Below, piece by piece: positions 61,266 through 64,000 of a DNA stretch of 64,000 nucleotides. A program made the translations under genes and the position numbers. The stretch comes from Cellulomonas carbonis (GTDB lineage: Bacteria > Actinomycetota > Actinomycetes > Actinomycetales > Cellulomonadaceae), in the NCBI RefSeq assembly GCF_014636275.1, contig NZ_BMEB01000002.1:930001-994000 (forward strand), given 5' to 3'. Every line of letters begins with the position of its first letter. The first letter of the stretch is position 1. A model generated the notes under the pieces. That model saw nothing but the letters and a program-made list of their open reading frames with translations. It did not search any database and had not been told where the DNA came from.

Positions 61266-62138
61266 CTACCGCGCGAGGAGGGAGGCGATGACGTCGAGGA
61301 CCTGCTCGGGCGCCTGCTCGGCCATGAAGTGCCCGGCGTCCAGCGTGCGGTGGTCGAGGTCGGTCGCCCAGGCGCCCCACAGCGCCGCGGCGTCGTAGCC
61401 CAGCACGCTGCCCCAGTCCTGCTGGACGACCGTCACCGGCATGGCGAGCCGGCGGCCCTCGGCGCGGTCGGCGCGGTCGTGCTCGAGGTCGATGGTGGCC
61501 GAGGCGCGGTAGTCCGCGACGATCGACGGCACCGCGGCGCTCGACGCCGCGAGGTAGGCGGCGCGGACGTCCTGCGGGATCGCGCGCTCGTCCGCGCCCC
61601 AGCCGTCGAGGAAGGCCGCGAAGAAGTCGTCCGCGACCGCCGCGATCATCGCCTCGGGAAGGCCCGGCGGCTGCGCCATGAGGTACAGGTGCCAGGCCAC
61701 GGACGCCTGCACGCCGTGCAGCACGTCCCACATGTCGAGGGTCGGCAGCACGTCGAGCGTCCCCAGGTGGGTCACGGCGTCGGGGTGATCCAGGCCCGTG
61801 CGCAGGGCGACGAGCGCCCCGCGGTCGTGCCCGACGACGGCGAAGCGCTCGAACCCGAGCGCGCGCGTGACCTCGACGACGTCGCGCGCCATCGTCCGCT
61901 TGAAGTACGTGTCGACGCCGTCCGCGGGTGGCTTGTCGCTGTCGCCGTAGCCGCGCAGGTCGGGGCAGATCACGGTGTGCCGCTCGGCGAGCGCGGGGGC
62001 CACGTGCCGCCACATGAGGTGCGTCTGCGGGAACCCGTGCAGCAGCACCACGGGCGTCCCGCGGCCCGCGACGGCGACGTTCAGGTGCACGTCGTCGGCG
62101 CCGGGGAGCCGCTGGTGGTCGAAGCCGGGGATGTGCAT
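61266..62138 (-). CDS. Alpha/beta hydrolase, haloacetate dehalogenase-like
   Basis: 290 residues from ATG 62138. HGFPQTHLMWRHVAP forms the oxyanion side. The nucleophile elbow GHDRGA has Asp rather than Ser, followed by ALRTGLDHPD, and the pair WHLYLMAQP then AGHFMAEQAPEQVL with the catalytic His. These match fluoroacetate/haloacetate dehalogenases and epoxide-hydrolase relatives. The reaction may be dehalogenation or epoxide opening. It lies 13 bases from a TetR gene and is likely its target. Confidence 0.87.
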   Translation of the reverse strand: MHIPGFDHQRLPGADDVHLNVAVAGRGTPVVLLHGFPQTHLMWRHVAPALAERHTVICPDLRGYGDSDKPPADGVDTYFKRTMARDVVEVTRALGFERFAVVGHDRGALVALRTGLDHPDAVTHLGTLDVLPTLDMWDVLHGVQASVAWHLYLMAQPPGLPEAMIAAVADDFFAAFLDGWGADERAIPQDVRAAYLAASSAAVPSIVADYRASATIDLEHDRADRAEGRRLAMPVTVVQQDWGSVLGYDAAALWGAWATDLDHRTLDAGHFMAEQAPEQVLDVIASLLAR

Positions 62139-62151
62139 GGGGGACCTTCCG

Positions 62152-62844
62152 TCAGGGGGTGGTGGTGTCGGGTGCGTCGTCGTCGGCGGTGGCGCCCGCG
62201 AACAGCGCCGGTCCGGGCGGCGGACCGGCGTCGCCGTGGGCGAGGGCGGGGAGGAGGACCGCGTCGACGAGGTGCTCGAGGTAGGGGTCGTCGACCGGGG
62301 CGCCGGTCAGCGCCCGGAGGACCAGCGCCGACCCGGCGACCTCGTCGAACGCGTACGACGTCGCCGTCGCCGGGAGCTCGCCGCGTGCGACAGCGCGACG
62401 CAGGACGACGTCGGGCAGCCTGGCCCCGGTGTGGCCCGCGGTGCGCTCCATGAGGTCGCCGAGAGCGGGGTCGCGAGCAGCGCCCTGGAGCAGGGCCACG
62501 ACGAGCCGGCCCTCGGAGCGGCCGAGCATCTGGGCGAGGCGACGGCACAGGGCGAGGAGGTCGCCCCGGAGGCTCCCGGTGTCGACGTCGGGCGGGGGTG
62601 GGCCCTGCTGGTGGCCGATGGCGGCGGCGACCAGCGCCCTCTTGTCGGGCCAGCGCCGGTAGACCGTCGCCTTGGAGGTGCCGGCCCGCGCCGCCACGCG
62701 CTCCATGGACACCGCGTCGTAGCCCGCCTCGGCGAGCAGGGACAGCGTGACGCTCAGGATCGCGTCCGCCTTGCCGGGGTCACGGGGGCGTCCTGGTCGG
62801 GCGGCGGGCTGGGCAGGCCGAGGTGGGGGATTGCGATACGACAC
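62152..62844 (-). CDS. TetR/AcrR family regulator
   Basis: 230 residues from ATG 62844. The HTH region is residues 25-72 (ILSVTLSLLAEAGYDAVSMERVAARAGTSKATVYRRWPDKRALV). The C-terminal domain is of the TetR_C_16-like type (VALLQGAARDPALGDLMERTAGHTG). It precedes the hydrolase by 13 bases in one transcript. The region upstream contains the imperfect dyad GATACGACACGGTACGGATC, a weak operator candidate. Confidence 0.9.
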   Translation of the reverse strand: MSYRNPPPRPAQPAARPGRPRDPGKADAILSVTLSLLAEAGYDAVSMERVAARAGTSKATVYRRWPDKRALVAAAIGHQQGPPPPDVDTGSLRGDLLALCRRLAQMLGRSEGRLVVALLQGAARDPALGDLMERTAGHTGARLPDVVLRRAVARGELPATATSYAFDEVAGSALVLRALTGAPVDDPYLEHLVDAVLLPALAHGDAGPPPGPALFAGATADDDAPDTTTP

Positions 62845-62953
62845 GGTACGGATCGTAACAGTCTGGGGCGGGCGGTCGCCCTCCTGCGGGCGGGGCGGTG
62901 TCGCCTCGCGCCCGTCGACGGCCCCGAGCGCAGCCCGGGCGCTGGTGGTCCGA

Positions 62954-62966
62954 TTGCGAAATCGTT
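62954..62966 (+). promoter_or_regulatory. Xylanase promoter element resembling the GH39 operator
   Basis: TTGCGAAATCGTT matches TTGCGAAATAGTT at 52245-52257 in 12 of 13 bases. It lies 83 bases before the xylanase ATG. Only one half of the dyad is kept. The rest of 62845-63048 contains no gene. Confidence 0.4.
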
Positions 62967-63048
62967 ATCGACATCCTTATCGTGCTCCTGCTGGATAAGT
63001 TCGACGGGTTGACGTAAACCCTCGAACCCCCCAAGGAGAGGAACAACG

Positions 63049-64000
63049 ATGTCCCATCCCCTGACCATGCGGCGCGTCGCCGCCGTCGCGGCGACCGCCC
63101 TCACGGCCGTCGCGCTGGCCGTGCCCGCCCAGGCGGCACCTTCCGAGCCGACCTTGCGCGAGGAGGCGCCCCGTGACCTGAAGATCGGCAGCGCCGTCTG
63201 GGGTCAGAACGAGCTGCTCGACTACGACAAGAAGAACCCGACCGAGTTCCAGCAGATCCTCGCGTCCGAGTTCAACTCGATCACGCCCGAGAACGACATG
63301 AAGTGGGCCGAGATCCACCCCGAGCCCGGTGTCTACGACTTCTCGGGCGCGGACGCCGTCGTCGCGTTCGCGAAGGCCAACAACCAGGAGGTCCGCGGCC
63401 ACACGCTGCTGTGGCACAGCCAGAACCCGCAGTGGGTCATCGACGCCAGCGCGACGTGGAGCTGCGACGAGGCGCGCGACGTCCTCGAGGAGCACGTCCG
63501 CACCGTCGTCGGCCGCTACGCCGGCGAGATCTACGAGTGGGACGTCGCCAACGAGATCTTCCAGGACGACTGGGACGCGGGCGGCGTGCGCCTGCGCACC
63601 GAGGCGAACCCGTTCCTCAAGGCGTGCGCCGAGGACCCGGTCGCGCTGCTCGGTGACGTCTTCCGCTGGGCGCACGAGGCGGACCCCGAGGCCGTGCTGT
63701 TCCTCAACGACTACAACGCCGAGGGCGTCAACACCAAGACCGACGCGTACTACGCCCTGGCGCAGGAGCTGCTCGCCGACGGCGTGCCGCTGCACGGCAT
63801 GGGCGCCCAGGGTCACCTGAGCCTCATGTACGGCTTCGACGAGTCGATCCAGGCGAACTTCGAGCGCTTCGCCGCGCTCGGCCTGAAGGTGGCCGTGACG
63901 GAGGCCGACGTCCGCATGCCGCTCGGCGACGACGGCGAGCCGACCGAGGAGCAGATCGCGCTCCAGGCCGAGCGCTACGACGCGATGCTCGAGGCCTGCA
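63049..64000 (+). CDS. Secreted GH10 endo-1,4-beta-xylanase (3' end off the window)
   Basis: The first 317 residues, from ATG 63049 (AAGGAGAGG 8 bases upstream). A signal peptide ends near Ala29 (AQA). The GH10 barrel shows FNSITPENDMKW, GHTLLWHSQNPQW, acid/base Glu169 in WDVANEIF (usually WDVVNE), DYNAEG and nucleophile Glu285 in VTEADVRMP. It cuts the xylan backbone outside the cell, feeding the importer and intracellular beta-xylosidases encoded at 47-57 kb. Whether carbohydrate-binding modules follow cannot be seen. Confidence 0.95.
   Translation, partial: MSHPLTMRRVAAVAATALTAVALAVPAQAAPSEPTLREEAPRDLKIGSAVWGQNELLDYDKKNPTEFQQILASEFNSITPENDMKWAEIHPEPGVYDFSGADAVVAFAKANNQEVRGHTLLWHSQNPQWVIDASATWSCDEARDVLEEHVRTVVGRYAGEIYEWDVANEIFQDDWDAGGVRLRTEANPFLKACAEDPVALLGDVFRWAHEADPEAVLFLNDYNAEGVNTKTDAYYALAQELLADGVPLHGMGAQGHLSLMYGFDESIQANFERFAALGLKVAVTEADVRMPLGDDGEPTEEQIALQAERYDAMLEAC

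Overview
The window is very GC-rich, densely packed with genes, and carries many xylan-degradation genes next to an anaerobic ribonucleotide reductase. This points to a facultatively anaerobic, plant-polymer-degrading actinobacterium of the Cellulomonas / Cellulosimicrobium / Isoptericola kind. Genus is an inference from gene content, since no rRNA gene is present.

Region 1 (1-10,700) is ordinary chromosome: an RsbQ-like hydrolase cut by the window edge, a PfpI/DJ-1 protein, small membrane proteins, a qorB-type quinone reductase divergent from its HxlR regulator, a lipid kinase, a TetR regulator divergent from a DUF4386 protein with two clear operators, and a DUF2252 protein.

Region 2 (10,725-22,744) is a roughly 12-kb integrative mobilizable element in a tRNA-Arg(CCU) gene. 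A 19-bp core is repeated exactly at both ends. The right copy is followed by a decayed tRNA 3' end. Paired GTGGTCAGCG repeats with identical 11-bp spacing lie about 80-100 bp inside each end. The GC-rich backbone encodes a tyrosine integrase, a small excisionase-like protein and a MobF relaxase-helicase. The two ends carry clearly AT-richer cargo. On the left is a SIR2-STAND NTPase of the Avs5 kind. On the right is a DUF262 protein coupled to a two-transmembrane protein. I read the element as a carrier of anti-phage genes; the right-hand pair is the best candidate for an undescribed system.

Region 3 (22,900-44,700) holds an NmrA-like/methyltransferase pair, ribokinase, an MmyB-type regulator with DUF3159 and SDR genes, and a PEP-mutase-family enzyme. 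It also holds a fructose/ribose-type ABC operon with its own kinase and LacI regulator, a hemolysin-III protein, two aldo/keto reductases flanking a PAS-PP2C phosphatase, an HxlR gene overlapping a RidA remnant, and a STAS-like/GGDEF pair. It ends with a secreted double-domain esterase whose first domain has lost its catalytic residues.

Region 4 (44,750-64,000) is a xylan/xylose regulon. One operon encodes a GH120 beta-xylosidase, a 2-keto-3-deoxy-pentonate-type aldolase and a YjhG/YagF-type xylonate dehydratase. A second encodes a GH39 beta-xylosidase and a sugar ABC importer without an ATPase. Each operon is divergent from its own LacI regulator, and all four promoters carry a GAAA-N3-TTTC palindrome. 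nrdDG follows with a textbook pair of NrdR boxes, then a phosphatase, a hydrolase/TetR pair, and the start of a secreted GH10 xylanase whose promoter shares a 12/13 match with the GH39 operator.
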